This document shows, in pieces, positions 13,001 through 23,700 of a stretch of 64,000 nucleotides of DNA. Every line of letters begins with the position of its first letter. The stretch's first letter is position 1. The stretch spans positions 1,767,023-1,831,022 of the forward strand of contig NMRA01000002.1 of assembly GCA_002633005.1 (NCBI GenBank), in the 5' to 3' direction. The notes beneath the pieces were generated by a model. That model saw only the letters and a program-made list of their open reading frames with translations, did not search any database and had not been told where the DNA came from. A program made the position numbers and the translations under genes. This DNA is from Phoronis australis (taxonomy: Eukaryota > Phoronida > Phoronidae).

Positions 13001-16000
13001 GGTCAAGTCTTCTCTGATTGGTTCATGATATATGTTTTCAGCCGCGCTTTGCCAATCGACAGAGCCCGACATCGCGAACCCGGACAGCCCCTTTGCATGG
13101 AGCAATATTACCGCCTTTTCTCCTCTTATCGCGTACCTGGCGTGAAAAAAGACTCACTGGTGACGTCAATACAAAGTAATGTGGCACACGACCCAGAGCA
13201 TGTGATAGTTATTTGTAAAAACCAGGTAAGATGGAGGCTGGTGACGTCTTTACAAAGTAATGTGGCTCACGACCCAGAGCATGTGGTTGTTATTTGTAAA
13301 AACCAGATGGAGGCGGCGTGATGTGGAGTAAAGGTGCTTCACACTTCTGGCGAAGGGAATTGTGTTGATGGGACAATGAATAGGCTACTTTAAATCATTG
13401 ATGATTTCTCCGGTGTGCATTAGATATTAGTACATAAGTGAGAAAAATGAATTCTATTGTAAGGAAAACCATAAGAGTTTGAAAAGAGCGTTTCATGATT
13501 TATAGTACACGTACGAAACAGATGTTAAAATAATGAAAAAGGCCCGTGTCGGTAATATATATTAAAACGTCTAAACGTTCCGGGCGTCTCCGCCAGTGGT
13601 CAGAATTACCTATCTTCAACTTCTTTAAAACATCTGGCAAAGGGTGATGATTCCCGGAGATCGAGTTAGGAGATTATTATAATATCAGTATTTTCTTCAC
13701 GCTGGCTTATAACTACACTACCATTAATGCAGATAGTCTTTCTATGCCATTGCCGACTATTGTTTCAGATGTTTGTTCTGGACGTTGTCGTCAACTTCCA
13801 AAGACTTAGTGAAGACAACATAGCTATGCAGTTACGACGTATTATGAGAGCAGCTGAGACAGGCGACAGTGAAGTGAATCCCGTAGGGATACTGACGGCA
13901 CTGCCGCGTGACCACTGGGCGCGTGCAAGGATGACACTAATGGAAAGTGAGTATTATAGCCTCGTTCCGGCCTGCAGCGCGCAGTCGGCATCGTGTAAGA
14001 CAAAAACCCATTCAAGTTCCTGACTCTATTGACTTCCTTATTTAAAAACGACGTCTTTTCTTAAGTTTTACTGTCACACTGTTCATCATAAACTACTAAT
14101 TGCACTCTCGTCGACGTCTCTTTGATATAAAAATGTTGAAGTCTACTATTTAATGCATTTCAGACGGTATTAAAGAATGCTTTTTAAATCGGCATTTCGA
14201 AAATCGAATTAAGCTTTTACTCTCATAAAATCGGACTCATAGAACTGGTTACTGTGATAGGATTCTATTTGTAGCGACATGTTTCGGCGGTAAAACATCC
14301 GCCATTGTCAAGCTTTATTCAGAGAATGGATGCCAGGATGGCTACGGGTACAATACACAGAAAATTCCAAAACACGCAAAAATACCAGAACAGGATTAGC
14401 AAGTAATCAGCGAATCACAACTCAGTGCAACAATGTCAACGACTCATGAGAAACCTGTGCATTGATAGAGGGCGTTTCCGAACACTGGGTTTGAATGGCT
14501 TCATGCAGTTAGTACCTCTGTCACTGGCAACAATCTTAAAGCTGTGTTCCCCAGCGGCCTCTCTACAAGCAGCTTAAAACTGCGAAATCGAAAATGCACT
14601 CTAAAAAGTGTAACATGGCTTGTGCACAACCAAATTTACGTCAATGGCTCACATAAAATGCGTCGTGCGCACGATCGTCATATCCGCGACCCGACGTATG
14701 TACCTGTATGACCTTTGATAAAACGGGTTGTTCATATAAAGTACAGAGATACCCTTTCGTTTGGTCACGTGACACTCGTTCATGTTCGGGTGAACGACCA
14801 AATCCACAAAGCACAAGTTGAATTGGGAAACTCAGTGCTTGTTTTGCGCTCTGCACGATAATGGCATTGTCCTGTCATCACCTGAGGGTCCACGTGATCA
14901 GATGCAGTGATTATTTCCCATTTCGTCGTCACCATGTCAACCAATTCATAAGCTCTAGCGTAATTTCGTACCACAACTGCTGTTTCCAGATTCGACAAAT
15001 CGTGATAATTTGGACATGATCGAGCGGTGTATATTTGTCCTGTGTCTCGACAAAGCCGTGCCCCTAGCCTTCAATCACCAACAGAGTGTGGACGAAACGT
15101 CGCACGCTCTCCGTGACGACACTTCACTGCTGATGCAGATGGTACATGGACTGGGCACTACGCAAAACAGCTGTAACCGATGGTTCGACAAGACCATGCA
15201 GGTGAGCGTCATGTTTCGCGTACAGACAGGAGTACGTTCAATAAGACCAGTGACCAAGCAGGACATTGTCGACAAGTCTGTGTGTTTAGACAAATGTCTA
15301 CAAAACTTAAGACTTTATCTCATTTAAAGTATATAATTATCTGAAAGTAGAAGGTCTGCAGAATTTAATTTTGATTTATACCAATCTGTCATGTATTTTT
15401 CGTAGAATTTATCAAAAAGAAATGCATACTCATAGCAAAACAAGATTATTAATAATGTGACAAAATTATGTTCAATGTAGATGTTAGAGACGCAATCTGA
15501 AAAACGCTGTTTCAGTTTTTTTAATTGTCATTTCGTTTTCGTTGTATGCTTCTTTGAAAAATTTTCATGAAAATCGTAAAGTCATTTTGAAAAAAATCAC
15601 AGAAGCGTTTTGGAGAACAGTACACATAAAGCAAAGTGTCTGAAAGTTTCATATGATTTCTTTCACCTATTTTTAAGAAATGATGTTCTGCCGAAGTTCG
15701 CCAAATTTCGACATTCTTCTAGGGTTCTAAGTAACCTTAAAGCACAGTTAGGAAACATATATCTCCATGGAAATTCGTCAAACAAAACGTAATTAGCCAA
15801 TGCCTTGTAGCTGGAGGTCAAAGGTCAATGCAAGCACTTCAAGAACAGAAAAACTTTTTCATATCCTACCTAAGCGTTTCATGATAAAAACTGAGTGTGA
15901 GTCCGCTATTATCTCTCTGTTGTAGTTTATTATCGGCGAAGATGGTGCAGTTGGTCTCAACTACGAACATTCCCCTTCTGAAGGTATTGCCGTTGTGCAA

Positions 16001-19000
16001 CTTATAGAGCACGTGTTACAATACATGTAAGTAACTTACAATTATTTGTGATTTTCAAACGCTGTCTATGCATGATACCATGCTGAGGTATGGTACCAAT
16101 GGTACACAAAACTGGTTTTACAGTGAAACAGCCGAGGTCACGCGACACGTGCTGGTCGCACGCTCTTTGTCAATGGGCACTTTCTTCAACAAGATACCCA
16201 ACTTTGACCGAAACTCTGTCGAGATGAATTGTCACAACAGTCTCTTTTTTGAAGGAAATGTTGTGTGACGATTTGTCAAACTTCATTAGTGTTAATCGTG
16301 AACGTACTTCAGGAGAGTTGTAAATTGGTCGTCAGTAAAGCCAGGGAGCAGGTTAATGCAAATGACTTAAGGCAGAAATTTGATCTTACGCTCGCACTTC
16401 AAAATTGCCGAGAAGGATTAAGCTAACTGTCAGCTTATCAAAGTCTAGAAATAATTTATAAAAAAATTCTAAACATGACTAGCAGTTGTACGTATATTCA
16501 CACGGACTTTTCGTTTTTTCTCATGTGAGATTTATTTATTTTTCAGAAATATTTGTGTGGAGCGTAAGACCAAATTTCAGTCTTATGAAACAGACACCAG
16601 GGCCCGGTCTCTAATCTTTGTACTCGAAACGAACTCGAAACTATTTTTGGCAATTTCTCTGCTCCTTTTGTGCGAACTTAAGATAATTGGTTATGAGACT
16701 GTGCTCGAATACATTATAGTTTATGCGTAGGAGTTTCTAGTTCAAGTTTTCCCTTGAAGACCCTTATATTCGTGCTACAAACTCGAGTAAAAACTCAAAA
16801 TTTCGAGTTCAAGCTCGAACTTATTGCTTCAATATTGGGTTTACAAACTGTGAACTAAGGGCAATAAATTATCTACATAAGTTATTATGTACTCGAGCAT
16901 AGAATAATAGACACTTATTTTGAGTTCGCCCAAAAGTAGAGTTGAAAATGCCAAACCTAATTTCGAGTTCCATTTCGAGTAAAAAGATTGGAGACCGGGC
17001 CCAGATGGCGTTTTTACAATTTAAATGTTTGCTGCGGGCTATACAAGATTTTGAATTAAGAAAATTGTTCATTATGATAGAGAACCAACGGTCGAATTTC
17101 ATAGTTACGATAACTGATCTTCGGCCTATTAGCTATAAAAGAAAAATAGAAATAAATTAAACACACAAATTCTTCACATTTTCAGAGAAGAGCTTCGGGC
17201 ACGCAAGCTGTGCAGGCTACAGTCCATCTGTGAACTTTCACCCCCACGGAGACTAAGGTGGATACTGTCCAACGAAACACTGAACGACATTCAAACAGCA
17301 AAACTACAGATGGATAGGTAACACTGTAACAACAGGTGTTAGAATTAGTGGGTCAAGATGCATAGTGCAAACATAATGCATGTCGAACATTGGATACACT
17401 CTGCCAGGTCAGCCGGCTCAGACATCTGATTGGTTATCGATGACGATTTCCGCCTCACAAACTTATCCGATGTCTTAGCCTGTTGACCCCGAGGAACGGG
17501 CTTAGTGATTCAAGTGTAACCATTGCCTTTCATGTTGTTTTAGTAGAACCTTTTGTTAGAGTTAATCATCGTCAATATTTGTGTGGTAGTGCAAATAAAA
17601 ATGACAGCTGAGAATAAAGTGCATTTAAACAAATTTGTCAATCATAGTTTCGTGTTTTTTCCCATGAATCTGCACCAGCGTATCAGACTTACTCATATGC
17701 TTTAGTCACATTTTAACGTTAAGAAACATACATAGTATAACGTTGTATTTTCAGGACTATATCAGGGCTGGATATGTTCATACTTCACTTCGGGAAATTT
17801 GGCAAAGAGTTTCCTAAGTCTCAAAACATGAGCCCGGACTCCTTCATACAACTTGCTCTCCAGTTGACATATTACAAGTGAGTACCACGTCCACCATAAC
17901 TTGTATAGACTATAATATATACGATGTTCCAAATCATTGCTGAGTAAAGTACGAAGTTAACAGTCATCGCTTTGACATGAAATTCTCCCAAAACAAGAAA
18001 ATATGAATGACTTTTTAATAGTGTTTTGGAATTTTGATTACCGTGAAATCATATTTAAAAAGGACAATAAGAAACTTGCCGAATATTAAAAACACCTAAA
18101 ATGGAAGACATTTACTTAACAAATGAAATCGAACTTCTAACACATTTCTAGCATTCCGCTACGTCTACGACAATTCTATTTATAACAGAAGGTTGTCATC
18201 ACTAATGATGAAAATTCAAGAAAAAACGTTGCTTGTAATTTTTTATTATCTTTATGGCAAAAATATGAAGTCTGGTCGAATCCAAACAAGGCAAAAATGT
18301 CAAAAATACAGTCTCGATAATATGCCATCTTCAGTGCTGCAATACAGATTCGGTTATCACATTTTACCAACAGCGAAAGTTGTGCTTAGAGGCCAACGTT
18401 AGACTTGCAGTTTTGCTTGATAGCTGTTCTGTAACTCTTGGAAATATTTCTTAATTGACCAACGAATGTAATTACCAGTGGTATTTCACATTGATTTACA
18501 TAGAGCAGCGTTGAAATAACTCTTTCATTAACAGTGTCTTCATAATTTAGTACTTTAACATAACACCAAAATCTCATTACGCTACACAAATCCTTATAGA
18601 GTTCACCACACACTTGTGTCTACGTATGAAAGTGCATCAGTCCGACGATTCAGGAAGGGTCGAGTGGATAATATCCGAGCCGCGTCAGTGTACGCCCTGG
18701 ACTGGGTGAAGGCGATGACCGGTGAAACAGAGACAACGGTAAGTCTTTGATGGTCAGGTGACGACAGTATGATTCACAAACACTACTGAGTTCGTTCAAG
18801 CAAGCGAAAGGTATTTTTCATACTGCATGTTTTTTGTCAACTCATTTTCTTTGCATTCATATCTCGACCAAGTTATGAAAAACTAATACAGTGTGAATGA
18901 TTCAGTACAGCAGACAAGTTATTATGAAATTCCAGGATGGCCCTAGACCTGTATTTTAATTTGTAGATCTTCTAAACCTTTTACGCATAAAGTTGTAATT

Positions 19001-22000
19001 TAGTCCACATACCTAGATGGTACATAAATTTCTATTTTAATTACCTACGATGCCTCGGCCCCACAAGAGGTGAAATTGCAAAACCCGAAATTTCTTAAAA
19101 ATATTTCTCTTCCGGAATTTTTGTACGAGAAACACAGAATGCAATTTTAGGGCTGAAGATTGAGCGTTTTATATGCTAACTGGAAAGGTGGTTCGCCCTC
19201 GAAGCTAGTTGAAGAAACATCAGGCCTAAATTAAAATCAAAATTCAGGCCGTCAATAACTTTTGATTTAGGACACTTACCGCTGCAAGTTTGGTCTGAAT
19301 TTGTTTTCACACTGATTAGAGACGAGTCCTAGGCTTGGAAAAAAATGATAGGTTCGATAACTCCCTGTCATTTTATGCGCCGATCATAATCTCAAGACAA
19401 CCGAACTGCCAATTGTATAGCTCCCAAACCATTCTTCATCTGAATAAGTAACAAGTCGAGATCAATCTTATAGCGAAAAGTGGTTTAAATCAAAAAAATA
19501 GTTTTTGGTGGCCAAAGGCGGTTTTATACCTTCTTTGCGTGTTTGTTTCCTCTAGCGCGATAGACTAATAACAATAGACATATGATTTTATGTCTGAAAA
19601 AATCAAGATGGAATTAAGATATACTTGTTGAAGCAAATCGAAGCACGCTGGAAAATGAAAAACGGAAATATGAAATATCTTAGCAATCGCCCTCCCCATT
19701 TCAGGGCGAGGTAAAACACTAAAACAATATTTTAAGGGCGGTCCCACCTAGGATGAGATAATTCTTGGACAAGTATCTTGTACTAATGCTATGCGATGAT
19801 GGTGCTTATAGTAATGATTATGATAATGATGACCTGGGCAACGACAAGGACAATGTTGCAAACATTTTGTCCCGTCAGCACGCCATCTTTTGGCCACATC
19901 ACGTGACCCAATGAATATGTCTGAAAAGATTTCTGCCCCCGACCGGGACTCGACGCCAGGATCTTCTGCTAACCGTGCAGAAGGTCCTGCAGTTCGAGTC
20001 AGACTTATATTCATTAGGTCACGTGATGTGGCCGCCAAAAGATGGCGAGCTGACTGGACAAAATGTTTGCAACATATTTTCCATGCTGTATTGATATTGA
20101 CGTATTAATATAAAGGACAATGCTGTTGAAATACATGACTTGGTTGTTAACAGGACGAAGACAAGGTCAAACTTTTACGGCGGGCGATGGCGCATCAAAC
20201 AGATATCATGGTGGAGGTACGACACGATGTTTTGCTTTACCTTATTCAAGGTCACACAACTTGATGCATGAGCAGTAGTCAAAGCACCCCTATAAGAGAA
20301 AACGGTTATATTGCAAATTTCTAATCTTGTTAAAATTGCACAAGACGCATGTTTAGAGTGTACTTTTAAGCGCAAATTAAAAATAGAATTGGTATTGCCA
20401 GCGTCAGCACTTTTTCCAGTTGATTATAGTTTTATTAAAGAAATTGGAAGACTGACATGTTTCTTTATTTGCAGACAATAATGGGCCACGGTATGGACGC
20501 CCACTTATTGGGACTGAAACAAATTGCACTTGAGTTGGACCATCCAATCCCAGATCTCTTCAGCGATAACGCATATGAAATTGCCAACACGTTCACTTTA
20601 TCAACCAGCCAAGTAAGTCGTTTGAATGATCTAATTCAAACAATTCGCGCTTTAGCGCTATGCGTTGAGCAAATTACTTTTCAAGCTTGTTCGCCCAGCA
20701 CTAGTGTGAAACCTCTTAAACTGATTGAACCTATGTTTTTGTGGTACTTCAGTCTACGAAAAATTCAAAAGTTTGTCAGGTTTGAATTAATAGAATACTA
20801 TGGTAAACTGAAAGAATATTCACCACAAATACAAACACAGTGTTCAAGTTTAGAGTCATTTCACGTAAATAACCTTAGTGTATTAACCTTATTAAACAAT
20901 GTTAAAAAAGTTCGCACGTTGCAGCCGTTATAGATGCTTTGAAGCTAAGGATGTCGACGTATGGTTGGAATTAAACCAAAATGTTCAGGGGCTCTTGTTG
21001 CTATGTTGGGGAACTCGTTGAGTTTTACTGGTTATTACAATTTTCTGCACCATGTTGCAGTAGACATGCATTGACATTTGGCACTCGCAACATCTAGAAT
21101 AGTAACATGATGCACAGTCGGAGCAGAGTAAACATAAAAACTTGTAACTACGAAGCAGGAATGACAATCAACTTCCCGCCTTAATCTCAAAACAATTACA
21201 CAAACGCGAGTTCAGGGTACACAGATTCAAAGCCACTAACATGCAAATTACTAATCAGAGCGGCAACGCTCGCGACGACTCAATATCTAGGACTCCATTA
21301 CTCCTAGCCATTGTAGACCATACTACGCGCCATTCAAATCAGAAGGCTGTCATCTTAAGCTGCCTTTCAGTGATTACCCCGACTTGCCTCCGTTAATTGA
21401 GGTGCCGAAAAATTCAGCCTCCCGTTCAATAACGCTAAGACCTCGCCACCACTTTGGCTAGATTTTAGCTAGGTCTCCTAACGTATGTCCTAGCTTTACT
21501 GATCGCACACCAGGCTTGAGTTCAGTAGCGCTTGGACCTACTCTAGGACCTAGCTACAATCTAGCCAAAGTCATGTGTTTTCATTTAAAAAAATCGCAAT
21601 ATCTCACGTAATCTCCCGAAGTCTTACTTTATTTTAGCAAGGTCCTAGTATTACTGAACAGGAAGCAGATATCCGAATGTTGTTCAGCACTTGCGAAAAG
21701 GGAAATAACTCTACAGCAGGGGGAGAATTGATTAGTCAAATGTATACAGTGCAAACATTTCAAACGAGTCAATAGATGTCCTACCTTTACAACTCGACTG
21801 ATGCTTCTCTCTGAAGTATTTTTATTTCATTCGTAGGTGAACACGTCCATGGATTCCTTCATGGGCTACGGACCGGTGACACCGAAAGGTTACGGAGCTT
21901 CCTACAACCCTAAACCCGACCACATAGTATTTTGTATCTCATCTTTTAATGAATGTGGCGAGACTCAGTCGGACTTCTTCGCTTTCACGCTAGAGGGCAG

Positions 22001-22190
22001 TCTAATGCAGATGTACGAACTATGCTTGAAGACGCAGAAACCCGCGGGAGTCACTAAGCTCGCCAACGGTGCTGTGAATGGAACTATTTCGCCTAAAACA
22101 AGATCGCAACGCGGAGAAAGAGGGGGAAGTCTTGTAAGACAGAAGACACAGCACACGGAGACACTTAATCAAAATAATAACAACGTATGA
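9946..22190 (+). CDS. ChAT: Choline O-acetyltransferase (whole gene, 14 coding exons)
   Basis: This enzyme transfers acetyl from acetyl-CoA to choline to make acetylcholine in the cytosol of cholinergic neurons. Exons join at 9946-10062 (putative), 11497-11691, 12232-12350, 12781-12834, 13042-13225, 13769-13946, 14990-15201, 15926-16026, 17186-17317, 17755-17877, 18600-18738, 20154-20216, 20475-20612 and 21837-22190; all have AG/GT borders and matching phases. The product is about 702 residues against 630 for the common human form; the excess lies in the N-terminus and the C-terminal tail. It aligns with vertebrate ChAT throughout. The catalytic His sits in NYEHSPSEG (about residue 368), the choline signature GRVDN at about 492-496, and the STSQ motif ends at 585. 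Carnitine acetyltransferase has TDT in place of VDN and an Arg in place of the residue before HLLGL, which is Ala here, so ChAT is the better call. Only the first exon is uncertain. Confidence 0.93.
10063..11496 (+). other. ChAT putative intron 1, no nested gene
   Basis: In many bilaterians the vesicular acetylcholine transporter (VAChT, about 530 residues, usually intronless) sits in the first ChAT intron. Nothing of that size or with its membrane segments is here. Only short, unrecognised frames are present. Confidence 0.5.
11497..11691 (+). CDS. ChAT: ChAT exon 2
   Basis: Residues 40-104. The exon starts after cttcag and ends before gtaagt, both in phase 0. It carries the family's N-terminal hallmark [18 protein letters not shown] (human LPKLPVPPLQQTLATYL) and the helix ending in NW, where the human protein reads NWVSEYWLNDMY. 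Confidence 0.95.
11994..12134. mobile_element. hAT-like MITE (GGCGGAT family) in ChAT intron 2
   Basis: Starts tgtggaggatttagagggtg and ends tatccgcccctga. It shares its body (aaaatcctggctaatactct) with 32521-32676 and 46908-47013. Confidence 0.65.
12232..12350 (+). CDS. ChAT: ChAT exon 3
   Basis: Residues 105-143. It begins [20 protein letters not shown] and matches human EYWLNDMYLNNRLALPVN. The end DETRQLR matches human TDDQLRFAASL, continued in the next exon. The donor is in phase 2. Confidence 0.95.
12781..12834 (+). CDS. ChAT: ChAT exon 4 (54 bp)
   Basis: A short exon encoding [17 protein letters not shown] (human FAASLISGVLSYKALLD). The acceptor follows cttgtag and the donor is gtaagt. 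Entry and exit phases agree with the neighbouring exons. It is too short to be found by ORF length. Confidence 0.93.
13042..13225 (+). CDS. ChAT: ChAT exon 5
   Basis: Residues 162-223, including [20 protein letters not shown] and [12 protein letters not shown], near-identical to human [20 protein letters not shown] and EPEHVIVACCNQ. The donor is CAG/gtaaga. The last part of this exon and the start of its intron are duplicated directly downstream at 13238-13313. Confidence 0.96.
13238..13313 (+). pseudogene. Partial tandem copy of ChAT exon 5 tail inside intron 5
   Basis: This copy repeats 13157-13237 with a period of about 81 bp. It preserves the reading frame ([20 protein letters not shown]) with a few substitutions. 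It has lost the five bases gtaag that form the donor in the parent copy, so accag runs straight into atggagg. A stop codon follows at 13319-13321. It cannot be spliced like the real exon and is best read as a dead exon fragment. Confidence 0.85.
13769..13946 (+). CDS. ChAT: ChAT exon 6
   Basis: Residues 224-282. It begins [17 protein letters not shown] (human FFVLDVVINFRRLSEGD) and ends ARARMTLME before gtgagt in phase 1. The acceptor is tgtttcag. Confidence 0.95.
14990..15201 (+). CDS. ChAT: ChAT exon 7
   Basis: Residues 283-353. [20 protein letters not shown] matches human [20 protein letters not shown] almost residue for residue. The exon ends NRWFDKTMQ (human NRWYDKSLQ) at CAG/gtgagc, phase 0. 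Confidence 0.96.
15330..15760. repeat. Dispersed repeat family A, front half, in ChAT intron 7
   Basis: Contains tctgaaagtagaaggtctgc, catagcaaaacaagattatt and gttcgccaaatttcgacatt, as in the copies at 6420 and 7745. Confidence 0.6.
15926..16026 (+). CDS. ChAT: ChAT exon 8 with catalytic histidine
   Basis: Residues 354-386. [20 protein letters not shown] contains the general-base His of the choline/carnitine acyltransferase family (human VCEHSPFDG). The acceptor follows ctgttgtag and the donor is gtaagt in phase 2. Pieces of one dispersed repeat family lie in both flanking introns. Confidence 0.96.
16380..16590. repeat. Dispersed repeat family A, rear half, in ChAT intron 8
   Basis: Has gatcttacgctcgcac and cagaaatatttgtgtggagc, matching the end of the 7745-8440 copy. 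ChAT exon 8 lies between this piece and the front half. Confidence 0.55.
16600..17002. mobile_element. 403-bp MITE with GGGCCCGGTCTC ends in ChAT intron 8
   Basis: Inverted ends of about 60 bp begin gggcccggtctctaatcttt and share tactcgaaa and aactcgaaa blocks. A body fragment recurs in reverse near 46690-46800. Confidence 0.8.
17186..17317 (+). CDS. ChAT: ChAT exon 9
   Basis: Residues 387-430. It includes [17 protein letters not shown], equivalent to human ELPAPRRLRWKCSPEI. The acceptor is ttttcag and the donor gtaaca, phase 2 on both sides. Confidence 0.93.
17755..17877 (+). CDS. ChAT: ChAT exon 10
   Basis: Residues 431-471. [20 protein letters not shown] corresponds to human [20 protein letters not shown], and LALQLTYY to VALQLAFY. 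The acceptor is ttttcag and the donor gtgagt. Confidence 0.94.
18600..18738 (+). CDS. ChAT: ChAT exon 11 with choline signature
   Basis: Residues 472-518. [20 protein letters not shown] matches human [20 protein letters not shown]. The VDN triplet (494-496) is the element that, in published ChAT/CrAT comparisons, favours choline over carnitine (TDT in CrAT). The acceptor is ccttatag and the donor ACG/gtaagt, phase 0. Confidence 0.95.
19853..20075. repeat. Inverted pair of tRNA-like units in ChAT intron 11
   Basis: The arms 19853-19929 and about 20000-20075 are inverted copies (gttgcaaacattttgtcc, gccatcttttgg, catcacgtgac). Each inner end has a tRNA T-arm-like block: gcgtcgagtcccggtc on - and gcagttcgagtc on +, preceded by gcagaag and cct. 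It looks like two short SINE-like units head to head. Confidence 0.7.
20154..20216 (+). CDS. ChAT: ChAT exon 12 (63 bp)
   Basis: Residues 519-539, beginning [19 protein letters not shown], equivalent to human [20 protein letters not shown]. The acceptor is ttaacag and the donor gtacga; phase 0 at both ends. Confidence 0.92.
20475..20612 (+). CDS. ChAT: ChAT exon 13
   Basis: Residues 540-585. It includes [18 protein letters not shown] (human TGMAIDNHLLALRELARA) and ends FTLSTSQ, the conserved STSQ motif. The residue before HLLGL is Ala where vertebrate ChAT has Asn and CrAT has Arg. The acceptor is tttgcag and the donor gtaagt, phase 0. Confidence 0.95.
21395..21670. repeat. GCTAGGACCTAGC-type palindromic element in ChAT intron 13
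   Basis: Contains aggacctagctacaatctag, ctagctttactgatcgcac and the end gcaaggtcctagtattactg, related to 58178-58332. Confidence 0.65.
21837..22190 (+). CDS. ChAT: ChAT last exon
   Basis: Residues 586-702 and the TGA. It begins [20 protein letters not shown] and continues [20 protein letters not shown], matching human [27 protein letters not shown]. After the family core ends (MYELCLKTQ) there is a tail of about 50 residues, basic and then rich in Asn/Gln, longer than the human tail and unlikely to be catalytic. Confidence 0.95.
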   Translation: MNTSMDSFMGYGPVTPKGYGASYNPKPDHIVFCISSFNECGETQSDFFAFTLEGSLMQMYELCLKTQKPAGVTKLANGAVNGTISPKTRSQRGERGGSLVRQKTQHTETLNQNNNNV

Positions 22191-23348
22191 CAATGGAGAA
22201 ATTATTTTACGTTTATTGGGGAGGCAAGAGTTGAAGACATCACGTGATACTGTGGTTAGGAAACATTGGACACTACAGGGCGAGTTTGGCAGCAATCCGC
22301 CATTTTCTTGCTCCTCTTAAGTGACTTGGCAACCAGCTTGACAACAACCTAACCACTCCACGGCCTTGACTTTTGCAAACACAAGATGGCCTACAACACG
22401 ATCGTCTAAACAGCGTTCGGATTTCAAGTGTATACATCCTTAGGTCACGTGACATGTCCAGAGCTTAATTGTAGAAAATGTTTAGGATTTAAGTAGGCTG
22501 AAAATCTAAATGAAGACAACACCAATTAACGTTAGTCAGTTCCCGTCAAATTCCTTATCACGGTTACGTTTATTGGTAACTGTTAATTTGTGCTTGTGTG
22601 TTTATTTGCGAAACGTTTTAGTTTCAAACTATACAGAATGTTAGATATCTTATATTTATGGAATTGAGAGTGGTTCATTACCAAAATACAACCCACAAAT
22701 CTATTATGTCTAAAAGCCTTGATGATCACAAAAAGGACTGTGTGCAAAAAAATGAATGCCCAACAGTTTTGCAGTCACAACAGTGTCTGTTGACCTCTCG
22801 TACAAGATATTGGCATAGCAAGGACGCCTACTGAAATGGTAATTTTGCATAAAACTTCCGAGGCTGGATTCTGTTGTGAACAAAACAATGCCTCAGTGAA
22901 CCCCGAGTTCGTCATAAGTGAAGATTTCAACAGGCCATTTTAAAATTTCTTCAGTTTGACGTCTAACATGCAGCCCAGTCATTAATTTTATGCACGTCTG
23001 TGTACGTTTTCGTGATCAGGCAAAAACTGAAAAATATGTGATTTCGTGTGCTGTTAATTGGTATTAAATAAGTGTTTGAAAAGTCATGACCCAGTTGAGA
23101 ATGAAGGTATGCAAGCACATCCAGCATCTAATATGTGAGCAACGCATTCCCTGGTCCAAGTTTATTGCATTGTCAATGCTGTGTTTGGTTTAAAATCCTT
23201 TTGTCTTTTGATCTGTGATAGTGATGTACCCGAGTTGACTGGTGGTTGTCTTATTTTGTTAGAACAATCTTTTCAGTCCTGTGTTATCAGGTTAGCGCGA
23301 ACTGTCATGCTCAGTAGGCGTATATGTACATTCGCGGTTTAAAATAAA
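22191..23348 (+). other. Probable ChAT 3' UTR
   Basis: No reading frame is convincing here. The first AATAAA after the ChAT stop that I noticed is at 23343-23348, which would give a 3' UTR of about 1.15 kb. Near 22240-22455 there is a short region related to the ggtcacgtga-containing foldback at 19853-20075. Confidence 0.4.
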
Positions 23349-23571
23349 GTGGTACTGTAAAATGACTGATGACGTCACAGCATTTAGCCTCATATCGCTA
23401 GTGTTGACAGTTTTAGTTTTATGATTTCCGAAAATTATCACTCCAGTCCCCTGGAACAGTTAGCATCACGATTTGGCTACATGCAGTTTGATTGGGTTCA
23501 CCCGGATCATCTGGCTAAGGCAGCCGATTGGTTCGCGACGAGAAATTCTGGCTTACAAACCAACCAGGTGT

Positions 23572-23700
23572 GCGTTCCGTAGACGCCAGAAACTGTCGAA
23601 AACGCAAGATTTCGCGAGATATCGCCCTGTATTACAAGTGAAACACGTGATCACACTGGCTCGCTCACTTCGTGGGATTCTTGCGTCTGCGAAACTTAGC
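23572..23700. repeat. GCGTTCCGTAGACGC palindromic repeat
   Basis: gcgttccgtagacgccagaa on the left pairs loosely with gattcttgcgtctgcgaaac on the right, with cgcaagatttcgcgagat inside. Related pieces lie at 4121-4225, 5564-5640 and 51385-51445. Confidence 0.55.

Noticed and set aside
11497-22190. Carnitine acetyltransferase as the identity of the acyltransferase
   Set aside because: The VDN triplet replaces TDT and the carnitine-binding Arg is Ala; exon sequences match ChAT more closely throughout.
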